NCBI GenBank assembly: GCA_020809705.1 | Contig: CP085834.1 | Coordinates: 620,001 to 684,000, forward strand | Origin: Calonectria ilicicola | Lineage: Eukaryota; Ascomycota; Sordariomycetes; Hypocreales; Nectriaceae | DNA length: 64,000 nt | Reading direction: 5' to 3' | Part shown: positions 10,220-21,600 of the stretch, piece by piece | How positions within the stretch are numbered: the first letter of the stretch is position 1 | Layout: each line of letters opens with the position of its first letter | The notes under the pieces: generated by a model | The model's database searches: none | What the model was told of the DNA's origin: nothing | What the model saw: the letters and a program-made list of their open reading frames with translations, nothing else | Made by a program: the position numbers and the translations under genes

Positions 10220-11230
10220 CGTGAATCGTTTCTTGTATTATTTCGAGGGTTAGTTAATATTGAAGGAGCAATATTACAAGGCTGCACACAATTTAATTCA
10301 GCGCAATGGAGAAGAGGAAGAGTATAAAACATTGAGTGTTACTGAGATGACGTTAGCTCTCAATCCCACCCATCCCATGACACAATCGTGTGATGCTGGA
10401 TGATGTGAGAGGGTTCAGCCCGACCATACCCGCTGTAGTTAGCGCCAACCAATCTCAGGGTCGGGTGACGCTAATAGGCAGCCTTCTTTCCCATTTCAGG
10501 TGCCATCACCTGGGGAATAAAGTTGTATGAGAAGTGAATTTTTTTTGCATGATTGATAAGCTCAGCTAGAAGCATTATCCCAAAATCCATGCAAATATCT
10601 CAGCTGAGGAGGCCAGATGTCCCCGATGACTGTCACCCTCCACGACTGTGAGTAGAGTTTAGCCTGTCACAATCACAAGCTCGTCGCAATAGCGGCCAGG
10701 GCTCCAACATTTCACGAAAAGAGAGGAAAGCCACTTTGAGAGCCGCAGATGTTTTCTTTTTCTTTTAAGCTCTCGCAAATATTTGCAGAGTTCTTCAAGC
10801 AGGGCATCCAAGATGTCGAGACCTTGATCCAAAAAACCAAAAAGAAATCTTTAGCCCAAGTCCGGCGATTATCGCGGAGGACCGTCAGCTCATTCACTAA
10901 GTTAAGAGTCAAAAGTCCGTTTCCAAGGAAAGTGTCTACTAAAAAACAGTTTATTTCTGCTACGAGAATTATGCTGGGCACTTGAACGTATAAAAAAAAT
11001 AAAAAATAAAAGAAAAGTCACGAAAAGCAGAGAACATGGTCGATCAATCACTTTAGGAATGAGAAAGCGGGATTAGGCTAAATTTTAATATTCATTGATT
11101 CTACTTCATCTCCTGCGTAACCAGGTAAATGTCAGAAGCCCCCATACATATAAGAAAATCCCTGTCAAAGGCCAACTGAGGACCTGCCATGGATTCACCA
11201 CCCATCCAGTAGATGATGTGTCCCGCAGCG
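10220..11230. other. Intergenic, about 1 kb
   Basis: Two overlapping opposite frames of about 80-90 codons lie at 10712-10985, but neither shows a recognisable domain or codon bias. Nothing else is supported. It holds the promoter of the small PLDc_N gene on the minus strand. Confidence 0.4.
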
Positions 11231-13487
11231 TCAAATCCTGGCTTCAAGCATCAATCTTCTCCTTGAGCACACTGATTTCTTTGTCCTTCTCTCCCGCAGG
11301 TCGTGAAGAGCTTGGTCCTTTTCAGCGTTTAGCTTTTTCCGCAGCTCGCTAATTTCTTTCTCCTTCTTTTCCTTCAGAGCGTGAATTTCTTTAGCCTTTT
11401 CGGCGTCCTTCTCATCTCCCAGTTTATGAAGCTCCTTGTCCTTCTTCTTCGTCAGATCATGAAGTGCCTCGGCCTTTTCGGTGTCCTTCTCATCTCCCAG
11501 GTCATGAAGCGCCTTGTCCTTTTCGTCGTCCTTCGTATCCCGGAGTGCACTAAGTTCTTTGTCCTTCTTTTCCCTTAGATCATGAAGCTCTTGGGCCTTT
11601 TCGGCGTCCTTCTGTTTCCGGAGATCCTTGATGTTCTTCTCTGCCTCCTCACGAGCTTTCTTGCTCTTCGCTTCCGCCTCCTCATGATCTGTCTTGTTCT
11701 TCGCTTCCGCAGCGGTCAACAAATCCTGATTCTTCTGCAGTTCCTTTTCGAGTTTACCAGCCTTCGCTTCCGATACCACGAGAGCAGCTGCGGTCGCTGC
11801 CTGAGCAGCCAAGGCCGTATCACGCTCCTTTTCAACGGTCTTGACCTTGGCCTGCTCCTTCACCAAAAGATCAGACTTGGCCTTCAGCTCATCCTGAGAT
11901 TGTCCATATAGCTTGTTGGCCTTGTCCAAGCTCAATTGCAAATCCTTCACCTTTTGATCCAAGGCATGCTTCTCCTTTTCGATTTGGATGACTGTATCGT
12001 GCAACTTCTTGTTCTCCTTGTACTCCACGTCATACTTGGCTTTGACATCGTGAAGTTCGTTCTGCAGCTTGGTGATGGTGGTTTGCGCAGTCTTCAGCTG
12101 GGTCTTCTGGGTTGAAATTTCAACTCGCGCCTTGGCGAGCTCTGCCTCCAAGGTGTGAATCTTGGACTCAATTGCGTCAAGCTCCTTGCGAAGGTTGTGA
12201 AGCACATCGTGGTCATGCTTGTCATGCTGGCTCGTTTTGTCCTCGAGATCCTGATACTTCTTGGTGAGTTCAGCCTCCTTGCTCTTGGCGGCTGCCTTGG
12301 CATCAGCGAGTTCCTTCTCTAGCTTGGCAGCCCGAGTCTGCTCGGATTCGAGTTTGCCAGTCAGACTTCTGACATTCAGGTTAAGCTTATCCTTCTCGTC
12401 GTTGAGGGTGGCGATTTCGGCAACTCGCTTATGCAAGTCGGTATCGAGGGCATTGAAACGCTGGCCATGGTTAGTAATCGCGCTTAAAGCAGATTATAGA
12501 GGCCACTCACATCCTGGGCGGACTTGACAAGGTAAGCGGCATGGTCAGCAAAGGCAACGCTTTGGGCCATTGTCTCAAGAATGCCATCGGGGAATGGAAG
12601 AGGAGTCAAGATACGGGGAAGAGTCGATTGAGCCTGAGGAAGGGAGACTGGGAACTCGTGCTTTGTAACAGTAGCTGGCTTAACAGGATTGAAGGTGCTG
12701 CAAAAAAGAGTTAACGGTGCATCCTCGGAATCAATGTTGTTTTTACTTACTGGTGCGAATGGCGCTGAATGTGGACGGAAAGACTCATCACACCAATATC
12801 CGCGCTATGGCTGTTCTCCTTCATGTTGACAGAGAGTTGGTCGGTCTTCTTATTCCAAGTGCAAGTGATGTCATAATAAGAATTGTAAGAAAACTTGCAG
12901 AGTCCATCGCCAGGACTGGGCAGCGCCTTCTGGGTAGCCTCACGGAATTGAAGGTTATTCTCCGCTCCAGAGGAGCTCTTTGTCCACTGCCAAATGGACA
13001 GAACTGGCTTGCCCTCACCAAATCCGTCGGGAAGGATGAACATGGCCAGCTCATTCTTGGCAAACTGGAGCCAGTCGATGTTGCCAGTCCAAATGCGCAG
13101 GTCATCAGTGGGGTGCTGGTCCTGAGGCTGCCAGAAACGCTTTACGGTAAATGTCTCCTTGTGCTTTCCAATTAATAGACGGTGGTTGGAAATGGAGACA
13201 GAAAGACTGCCATAAGCGTTCTGGGTGGTGATCTCGGCGGTGTACCAGCTGCCCTCAAGGGTGAAAATGTCGTCACCAGTGGAGGACTTCTTCACCTTTC
13301 GAATAGCGAGCTTGTCGAACCAGTTCTTCTTGTGGTTGCCGAATTCATCTTCTGTCCATTGGGAGAAGAAATAGACACTGTCACCAGCTCGAACATGGCC
13401 ATTGGGAAGAATGAGGATGAAGGTCTCCTTCTTGGCGTAGTCCTTCCAAGAGAAGGTTCCGGAGTAGACAAACATGTTGGGTATCAA
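11231..13487 (-). CDS. Duplicated beta-domain fused to a long charged coiled coil
   Basis: Three exons on the minus strand: 13487-12751, 12697-12511 and 12460-11231, encoding 717 residues. Introns are 53 nt (GTAAGT to TTGCAG) and 50 nt (GTGAGT to GGCCAG, branch TTACTAAC). The first 240 residues contain two related modules: GTFSWKDYAKKETFILILPNG at 9-29 and a second W-x-QFAKNELAMFILPDG copy near 130, each followed by Trp/Tyr-rich beta-like sequence, so an ancient tandem duplication is likely. A linker with Pro/Leu follows, then some 390 residues of heptad-rich Lys/Glu/Asp sequence ending in repeats of the type EKAxALHDLxxKKDKEL. No transmembrane segment or signal peptide is seen. I do not recognise the N-terminal domain; a structural or vesicle/septum scaffold is only a guess. 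The last 19 residues appear frameshifted relative to the repeat. Confidence 0.78.
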
Positions 13488-13596
13488 TGAGAAAATTAGA
13501 TATTTGTGGAAAGGGTGCTGGAGTCAGAGAGAAGAAAGAAGAAGATGCTGTTGAAGGCTGGATGGTTTGTTGTCAAGTTGCAGAGAGGCATGAGGT

Positions 13597-13603
13597 CTTT
13601 ATA
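13597..13603 (-). promoter_or_regulatory. TATA-like box of the coiled-coil gene
   Basis: On the minus strand the sequence reads TATAAAG, about 110 bp upstream of the ATG at 13487, a normal spacing for a fungal promoter with a leader. It lies 2 bp from the target-site duplication of the hAT element, so the transposon now separates this box from whatever upstream control sequence existed. Confidence 0.45.
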
Positions 13604-13605
13604 GG

Positions 13606-13613
13606 GGAGGATG
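13606..13613. repeat. Target-site duplication of the hAT element, left copy
   Basis: GGAGGATG occurs immediately left of the element and again, identically, at 16696-16703. An 8-bp duplication is diagnostic of hAT-superfamily insertion. Confidence 0.95.
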
Positions 13614-13633
13614 CAGCGCTGCGGTCAATTCAA

Positions 13634-13735
13634 TTCTCAATCAGGATTTTCACATTTGAATTGAAGGGATTCGCATTTGAATTGAGGGCTTCCGAATTGA
13701 ATTGATTGAATTGAATTGAGATAATTTGAATCACG
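13634..13735. repeat. Left subterminal repeat block of the hAT element
   Basis: Several copies of TTGAATTGA and its reverse complement are packed just inside the left terminal repeat, including the tandem run near 13690-13720. A matching block is at the right end. Such subterminal arrays are where hAT transposases typically bind. Confidence 0.7.
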
Positions 13736-13742
13736 TGCCGTA

Positions 13743-16164
13743 TCACATGTCAGTCATCCAGTGTTTTAAACACTCAATAGCTTCCAAGGTCTCATCAGCT
13801 AGGCTGTGCCGTTGTGACCCTATTGTTAACTTAGCTTGACTAAATATACGTTCACATTCGGCTGACATTGAAGGTGTTGTAAGGATATCTATCGCCATTC
13901 GACTCATTAAAGGAAAAGCCTGCTTTTGCTGTTGCCAAAAGGCGATTGGGTTATCCAGCTTTTCAGGGGCCCTACCAAGCCAAGCGTTCAATTCGTGTAC
14001 AGCCGGGCCATCGCTTTTGGTTGGGTTCTCATAGAAATCATTGGGAAGAAGGTCAGGCAGGGAACCGTCACGTTGATCAGGGAAATCTGTGGCCTGGGGC
14101 TGTTGATATCGCTCACTAATAGCCCAACCGTCAAAAAAGAAGCCTCGAAACCGGTCAATGATGAGATTTGCTTTACATGGCTCCACATAGGTGACCCAAC
14201 GGGCCCCTAGGGAGGGATGAAGGATAGCGGCAGCCCAATAAACTGGGGTGTGGTCGAATAGGCTCCTGTAACGTTCCAATTGGTTCATCGATAGTTGGCA
14301 ACAGAGGCGTAAATATTCCTTCACATCAGCCCGTTGCCGCGGCTTCATTGTGGATGCTTGACTATGACTGTATGAGCGTTGTGATGAGGTATTTCGAAGG
14401 GTCCGTCGAGGCTCGTCAACTGTAATTGAGTCAGGGGCACGATGATCACGTTGTTCTTTGAACCAAGTTGTTAATCGGAAGAGGCTCTGAATAACCCAGC
14501 CAATATCGCCGGGGCGGCGGGATTGGAACCTCATTGTTTCCTCTTGAAAGGGAAGAAGAAGATCATGAACCTCTGTTAAGACCTCCCAGTCTTCCTCGGT
14601 TAACCTCTTATTAGTTGGCAGCCTTCGATCTTCCTTTTCCATTGAGTTGACCCCAATCCATGACTGAATTGACTCCTTGAGGCGAAGGGCCCGTTCAATC
14701 ATATAAAAAGTCGAATTCCAACGCGTCTCATTATTATTACATAGTTGAATGTTGTTGTTGACCTCCAATAAGCTATCATCAGCATCGTTGACTTGGTATT
14801 GAACCTGGATAGAAAAGGCTTCCCGACGTTGAGGGGACCGGCGGATGAATGTCACCACATCTGACAGCTTGGCTACCGGACCATTCTTGAGCCAGCTAGT
14901 TAAATTGGCTTGTTCCTCGGGAGTCAGCCGTACAACAGCTTCATTGTTCAGTGAGGCAAGTCGGGCTTGTTCTGTGGGCTCAAGGAAGGCTTTGGCAGCA
15001 AGGTTGATGACATGACCCCAACAGCGTAGTCGAATTATTGAAGGCTCTGTAAATAAGGGCTGACTTGGAAAAGCAGGAAGGTGGTCGGAAAAGAGATAAT
15101 TAAGGCACATATCGTTAACAGGGGCGTTATCCAATGTGAAGAAACCGAGGCTCTGAAGGTCATAGTTTTTAATGACTTCCAATACCAAAGGGGCGATATT
15201 TTCACCTGAATGAACACCAGAAATACGTTTCAAGGCGAGGAGCTTAGTTTGTGGGCTGCCGGCACAGTCAATGAAGTGACTGACGACCCCCAAGAGGGCC
15301 TGTTGGTTAGGGAAGTCCAAGCATCGAAGGTAAGGTGGATGAGTGATTGAGCACGTTGAAGCTGGCGTTTAATCGTTTGTTGGCGAGCTTTGAAGTCATC
15401 CATTACCCAGGCCTTCACAGTTGACTGGTGTGTTGGCAAGGCATCGTTGATGATATAACTTGGCGTTCGTAAGAGGCGTTGGAAGGTGTTATGTTCAATT
15501 GCTTTGAAGGATATATTTGACTCAACAACCCAGTGAATAAGAGCAGCCTTCAGCTCGGCGGCAACACCAAAAGCATCAGATTCTTCTTTGGCGGGCGACC
15601 TAGCATGTGAATGAAGGTTGGCGAGGGCAGAAGAAGCTGGCGACAGTGTTATCTCTTGGTCTTGGCCCTTAGCAACAGAGTGTTGACTTCGTAAGTGGGC
15701 TATTGCTGCCGAAGTCGCTGCCTGAGCAAATAAACAGCCTTGCGTTCGTCCTCGCCGGTCGCAATAACGGCATAGCCAAAAGGTGCTGCCAAGGGTGTTT
15801 CCATTCACTTCAACGAGACTAAAGCCGTGCTCAATAATAAAGGATCGTAGCTTATGGCGCCGATGCAGCCAGGAATAGAGGAAATATCTCTTATGTGCAA
15901 ATCGTATTCGAGGGAGGGTTTGAATAATCAGACTTCGAGTATCTTCAAGGTTGAAATCTTCAAGTTGCGCAGTCACAGACTGTGCCTTCGGTCGGGTTCG
16001 AAAGGAAAACGGGGTCGAGGTCGGGGTTGGGGTTGAGGTCGAGGTTGGGACTGGGGATGAGGTTATTGACGGCGTTGAGGGCGTCGGATCATAGGAAAAA
16101 GAATCAGATACGAAGATATCATCATCTTCATGCTCGTCATGTGTTCCAACGACCACAGAGGTCA
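13743..16164 (-). pseudogene. hAT transposase, disrupted by one frameshift
   Basis: The upstream part runs from an ATG at 16164 to 15230 and contains a BED-type zinc finger (CRYC ... HLRSQH) and the start of the catalytic region (LTFDAWTS). The downstream part runs from about 15320 to 13743, beginning in the next frame with FPNQQALLGVVSHFID, continuing LLALKRISG and SGEN, and ending with the hAT dimerisation region (MSAECERIFSQAK ... LADETLEAIECLKHW). The two halves meet where a conserved stretch passes from one frame to the other at a run of three G (plus strand, 15310-15312), consistent with loss of one base. No stop interrupts the rest. In its family this protein excises and reinserts the element in the nucleus. 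As it stands the copy should be inactive unless a ribosome slips or the base is a sequencing error. Confidence 0.88.
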
Positions 16165-16569
16165 TTTTGCTAACCCCTCGTTCCTCGACTAACTGCCACG
16201 CTTTACGGCGAGAAAGACGCAGACGCACCGGGCCTTTTCTCTGCAACGTGGACTTGGCGGCGATCGGAGAGGCTAGAAAATGACTAATATGATAGTTCTG
16301 AACATTATAAACAAAGGCATAATAACGCGATAGGCAAAAATGGCTGTATTTTGTGGTGTTGTGGAGGGTAGTTTTGTGTGTGATGTGCAGGAAAAGGTGA
16401 GGTTGGTGAGAATTCCTTCATGGTTGAAAAATCATGGTCATGTGACCGATCATGTGACCCGCGCTATACCGCTTTAAGCGATGACTAAGCAGAAATTCCT
16501 CCCGGGTAAACCACATCAAAGATACCAAAACTCAGCCAAAAAAAATCACACATCTACACTAAATACCCT

Positions 16570-16675
16570 ATATCCAACTCAATCAATTCAATCAATTTGA
16601 TCGTTGTATTTGAATTGAATTGAATACCTCTTTTCCCGGCTTGAATTGAATTGATTTGGATTGAATTGAGGCGAT
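16570..16675. repeat. Right subterminal repeat block of the hAT element
   Basis: Dense copies of TTGAATTGAATTGA-like sequence lie just inside the right terminal repeat, in the mirror arrangement of the left block. Confidence 0.7.
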
Positions 16676-16695
16676 TTGAATTGACCGCAGCGCTG

Positions 16696-16703
16696 GGAGG
16701 ATG
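16696..16703. repeat. Target-site duplication of the hAT element, right copy
   Basis: GGAGGATG, identical to 13606-13613. The original chromosome sequence resumes at 16704. Confidence 0.95.
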
Positions 16704-18034
16704 CGATTTGTTTTGCTGCTATCCTCACTACCAACATATAGCTTAATGTGGCTTTTGGGAATGTGTAGCTCACATTCGCCATCGACAAGGCTATTGGAGT
16801 CACTACTAGGCCAGAATTGAGTGTTTGGCGACGGGTTTCTACGTGTGCTTGCTAGCTACAAGCTGAAATACCATGTGGGGACGTGGGCGCTGCTGAAATT
16901 TTGGTGGGAGAGGCTGAATCCATGGGTCTATCATCAATAGTCTCGACCACTAAGGCTTCTGGCTCCCAGTCTCAGCCCATTGAGGCGCGACTATGGTGAA
17001 GCCTCAACGCTCCAAGTGCAGACTTGGCGTCCCAAGCTGCAGCTGACCTGAACCCCCCTGTAATGTGAGTGTGATGAAGCGGAGACAAGACTCAATTGAG
17101 GCCGCCACGCGGCGACCCCGCCCATATTCGTCAATAGCCCATTCCTCCCCCGCAACTATTGGCAAGCCTTGTCTCGGAGCTGTTTCGCAGCTATCGGCCT
17201 CGTGGCGCATTTGGCACTGCGAACTATTTGATGCTTATGCAGGGCCGCCAAACTGGTGCACGGCGCATCCGGCGGATCACCAGCCTTGCTAGCGGGCCGA
17301 AGCGCCTCGCCTTCTCGACTGGGCAAGGCTTGGGATTCGTGGAGAGCTGATGAGCGCTTTGGGGCTAGCTGCAAAGGAGTGGCTCACACCTGCGAGGCCG
17401 CCATGGACAAAATCAGCACCTTCTCCCGCGTGGCGGCTGGAAACGTGACAGGCATGCCAGGTTCCAGGCCTTGGGGACACTGTACTCAATTGCATTTACG
17501 ATTGAGACTTGGGCAGGCTCGCACGGTGGTCAAAGTCACGATACCTCCCGTCGCTAAACCCGTCGCTAAATCCGTCGCGTCATTGTCTTGGCTTCGTCAA
17601 TCCCTGTGTTCGAGACGCTCGCAGTGGGCATGTGCGCCTGTGCGCGCCACATTGGCAGGGATCAAGAAGCGACTGTCTCGCTTTTCGCCAATTCTCGCCC
17701 TTTCTAGCCACAGCTGTGATAGTGACTGTAGGGTAGCCTTACATTTGCCAAATGCTGATGTTCAAATCAATGCTGCTCTACCGTTCCTGTCTTGACTTTA
17801 TAATAGCATGTTAAAAATAGTTGTTAGTATTTAATAGACAAGATCATGACAGGATACTGCATTTTCCTGTGCGAATGGTCGCATTTGAGTGTTGGGTTGA
17901 TTTCTTCACAGAGCTGTCAAAGTAAACCAATGCTTGCCAAAGCTTTTGCTCTGATAAGAGATCTATACAGGTATTGTGCTGTCTAATTTGGTATTAAGAA
18001 ACTGATTTATAACTGGAAACACCAAAATTTAATA
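16704..18034. other. Intergenic, with a GC-richer block at about 17000-17740
   Basis: Before the transposon inserted, the left part was the upstream region of the coiled-coil gene. The 17000-17740 block is GC-richer than its surroundings and open in several frames on both strands, but no frame shows a domain, so I call no gene. From 17800 onward it is AT-rich. Confidence 0.4.
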
Positions 18035-18566
18035 TCAACCATTCAGAATTTCAGCTAGTATTTTTATGATCTCTTGTATTCGCCTGTCTCTGAATTTCCC
18101 ACAGCTATCTTTGCCTGGGGTACGACCAATTGCACTAAGCGCGCCACACTTGCCCACTTCACCAGCCACCAAGGAAACCCAGAGTATCTGGTCACCTGAT
18201 TCCAAGCAGAACCGTTGATGAACTTCCTCTACCCAGTAATCATACCATGATAATCTGCGTCGCTCTACGTACAAGCCTGAATTGTGTAGTCTGACCTGCG
18301 CGGTAATAGCCTGATCAAATAATGCGAATGGATTGAGATCTAAATACACAATCGACCATATCACGTGAGATTAAGGCGGCTTTTTATTGTCCAAAGGGGC
18401 CCAGGCAGAAACCCGACAAATAGCGACCTGACCCCTCTTTTAACTCTGCTGAAATTTCTCCCGTCACCTTTGTCTTGTAATTAATAACCTCAAAAATAAC
18501 GCGCATTCTATCTTCTGTTGTGTCTGTATCTATGATAGATATAATGAGATCGAACGATTTTGGCAA
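18035..18566 (-). CDS. Unrecognised small protein divergent from the NACHT-WD40 gene
   Basis: Two minus-strand open segments, 18566-18413 and 18339-18035, can be joined by a 73-nt intron (GTTTCT to TTTAG) in matching phase, giving about 150 residues. The join reads through RYLS-DLNPFALFDQAI. The upstream segment opens with a TTG preceded by an acceptor-like TTCTAG rather than an ATG, so a first exon is missing or the gene is a fragment. The C-terminal half is compact and looks globular (WYDYWVEEVHQRFC, QILWVSLVAGEVG). It lies about 50 bp from the start codon of the NLR-like gene and points away from it, the layout of some fungal receptor-effector pairs. I do not recognise the family. Confidence 0.35.
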
Positions 18567-18614
18567 CTAGAACAAAAATCTTGCGTACTTGAATTTCTCC
18601 AAATAGTACGTAAC

Positions 18615-21600
18615 ATGGCACATAACACACTCCACAATGCTACAGCGACCGATCATGGTAGCATTCATGTCGGGGATGTTCATCAGATTGTTCATCACCA
18701 TCAAAAAACAGAAGAAGAAATCCAAGATGCTTATCTTGCAAAATTAAAAACCACGGACCCATGCCATGATAAATCGCGCATCGAAGATATAAAGGGAGGT
18801 CTATTAGGGGAACCATACCACTGGATCCGTGACGATGAAACCTTTCGAAAATGGTCTGAGGGCAACAACGGTGGGATACTATGGGTTAAAGGTGGCCCTG
18901 GCAAAGGCAAGACCATGCTCTTGTGTGGCATCATTAATGATCTAAGCCCTAGTACAAAGTTAGAAGATGCAGACGCGAAAAAGCTGCTGGCATTCTTCTT
19001 TTGCGAAGCAACAAACCAAAAGCTTAGTAATGCTGCAGCAGTATTACGAGGGCTGGTTTATGTCCTTGTCAAGCAACATCCGTTACTTTTGTCTCATGTA
19101 CGCAAGAATGAGTCTGATGAAGATGGACTTGACCCAAGACATCATAATTCCCGCATCATCATCGAAAAAATACTCTTTGAAATCTTGAATGATGATGCAC
19201 TACCAGAAACATATCTCATTATTGATGCTCTAGACGAATGCGAGGTAGATTTAAGTTTCCTCTTAGAGTTTGTCACTTCAATTTCATCCTCGCGGATCAA
19301 GTGGATAATCTCCAATCGTCATAGAGATGTGATTCAAGAAAAGATAGAACCTGTCGAACACAAATTCCTTCTTGATTTGGACATTGATCGGTCATCTAAT
19401 TTAGAAGCAGTGAATAAGTATATTGGGCTCAAGGTTGATGACTTGGCCGAACGGAAGAAATACAAAGATGCCACCAAATCAGCCGTTCTGGACTACGTAT
19501 CATTAAACGCCCATGGGACGTTCTTATGGGTAGCCCTAAGCCTCCAAGAGCTGGACAAATACAAGCGATGGGAAATTGAAAGAGAGCTCAAAGAAGGTAC
19601 TCTGGACTTACCTGCAGGCCTTAACAAACTTTACGATAAAATGATGGAACGGATCGAAGTCCGTGCTACAAGTTTTCAAACCTACCGGCAACTTCTTGCT
19701 GTTATTTCGGCTGTATATAGGCCGATATCAGTGGCAGAGTTAAAATGCTTTGAAGATTTTGCAAATTATGACGAAGATATACCCGATATTATCCAGGAAT
19801 GTGGCTGCTTCCTAACCCTAACAAACAAAACAATTTATTTTGTCCATAAATCTGCAAAGGACTTTCTGCTTAGCTATAGGAGTCAACAACTCTTCCCTTC
19901 AGGTCTCGCTCAGCAGCATTATAATATGTTTTCTCAATGTCTTCAGGCTATGGAGATACTAGAACAGGACATGTATCGTTTGAAGGACCCTGGAGTTGAT
20001 ATTGGGCAGGCACGGTATCGCTGTCCTAACCCCAACCCTCTTGATATCATAGGTTACGCTTGTAACTATTGGGCTCATCATTTTGTTTATCCAAGAGAAA
20101 ATTGTGAAGAAGAGCAACTTTCACGCCTAAATGTTGAACTCTGCAACGGGGGCAAAGTGCCTGAATTTCTGAAAGAGAAATTTTTATTCTGGCTTGAAGC
20201 TCTCATCATCCTAGATTCTTATTCTAATGGAATATCAATTCTAACTGTGCTTGATGAATGTCTCCAGGTATGTTTGGAACCCTACATCCTTGCACTTAAA
20301 GGTGCTGATCAAGGAACTAGGAAATATCTCACTTGGAGACATCGGATCTTTCAGAATTGATTGATGACGCGCGTCGCTTTATGCTTTACTTCCGTGCATG
20401 CACTGAGGGGTTTCCTCTGCAATTATATGTTTCTGGTCTACTATTCAGCCCAACCAAAAGCCTCATTCGGCAGCTTTTCGAAAACCGTTGCAATCCTAAC
20501 TGGATATCTATAAAGCCCGATGTATACAGCCATTGGAACTCAGATCTCCAGATGATTCAATGCCGTGGCTACATTCAATCTCTGGCCTTTACGAGTAACG
20601 GAAAGTTGGCAATACTGCCATCAAACGGCATTATAATGATAGCGGATGCGACAGATAGTGCGGTATTCCAAATGAGCCAGTATGGCCAAACGTTAAGAGC
20701 AGCGATATCAGCCGATGGTCTTTCGCTAGCCATTATTACAATGAACGACGAATTAGAACTATGGGATTTGGATGCAAATGTCAAAAAATGGGCGCATGCA
20801 GTCGAACATGCAAATGAGATTCAAAATCTGGCTCTGTCCTCCAATTGCCAGTGGCTGGCGATATGCTATTTAGAAGAAACCCAGCTCTGGGATGCTACAA
20901 AAGGCTGTTGTAATACGAAGGTCCCCTTGAGATTTGAACAGGGGTTTTTTGAATATCCTGGCACTTCCGCTACCTTCTCGGGCGATGGATGTCTCCTGGC
21001 AGTACCAAGTCAACTAAGCGTCATTGTCGTTAATACCCAAAATTGGAAAACATATCAACATCATCTAGACGATGGATTCACTTCGATGGCATTCCGGCCA
21101 CATAGCCACCAACTAATCCTCACTGTTCGTGGCCTTGTTGGATGCTGGGAATGGGATATTGATAGAGGAATATGCCAACCGCACGATTCTTTGCATGGTT
21201 CAGCAGTATATACTGCCCTAGCCTTTTCACAGAACGATCAATTACAAGCTGCTTCAGACCAACAGGTTCTATATGTTTATAAAACCAGTCGGACAGAATC
21301 AAACTCCTATAGGATCAGAGGAAACTCTGTATTTAGTTCAATTGCATTCTCTCCAGACAATCGGAAACTGGCCGCAGGAGATTCTGATGGAGTCGTGAGG
21401 GTATGGGATCTAGTGCAGATGCAATATCAGCCTCCAAGTGCTTGGGAAGATAATATTTCGGAGATAGTGGCCATCTCAAACGATGGTAACTTGGCGGCAT
21501 CATCATCAAATTCCAATATCATAATATGGGATGCCAATAGATGTTGTCAAATTCAAACACTCCTAGGGCACACCGATGACATCCACTGTTTATCCTTTGC

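Larger units (their letters stand above)
13614..16695 (-). mobile_element. hAT-superfamily DNA transposon, full length (3,082 bp)
   Basis: The element is bounded by perfect 20-bp terminal inverted repeats, CAGCGCTGCGGTCAATTCAA at 13614-13633 and its reverse complement at 16676-16695, flanked by an exact 8-bp target-site duplication. The outermost 8 bases are themselves a palindrome (CAGCGCTG). Inside both ends are many copies of a TTGAATTGA-type motif, probable transposase-binding sites. One transposase gene on the minus strand fills the interior, split in two frames by an apparent 1-nt deletion. Identical duplications and repeats argue for a recent insertion. It sits about 125 bp upstream of the start codon of the coiled-coil gene. 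Confidence 0.95.

Noticed and set aside
10712..10985. Opposed frames of about 80-90 codons
   Set aside because: Each mirrors the other, with no recognisable motif and no splice partner.
11381..11911. Long Leu/Phe-rich frames that look like membrane proteins on the plus strand
   Set aside because: They are antisense shadows of the Lys/Glu-rich coiled coil on the minus strand, whose codons read as Leu/Phe in reverse.
17004..17795. Several overlapping open frames on both strands in a GC-richer block
   Set aside because: High GC lowers stop frequency in all frames; no frame has a domain, repeat or consistent splice structure.
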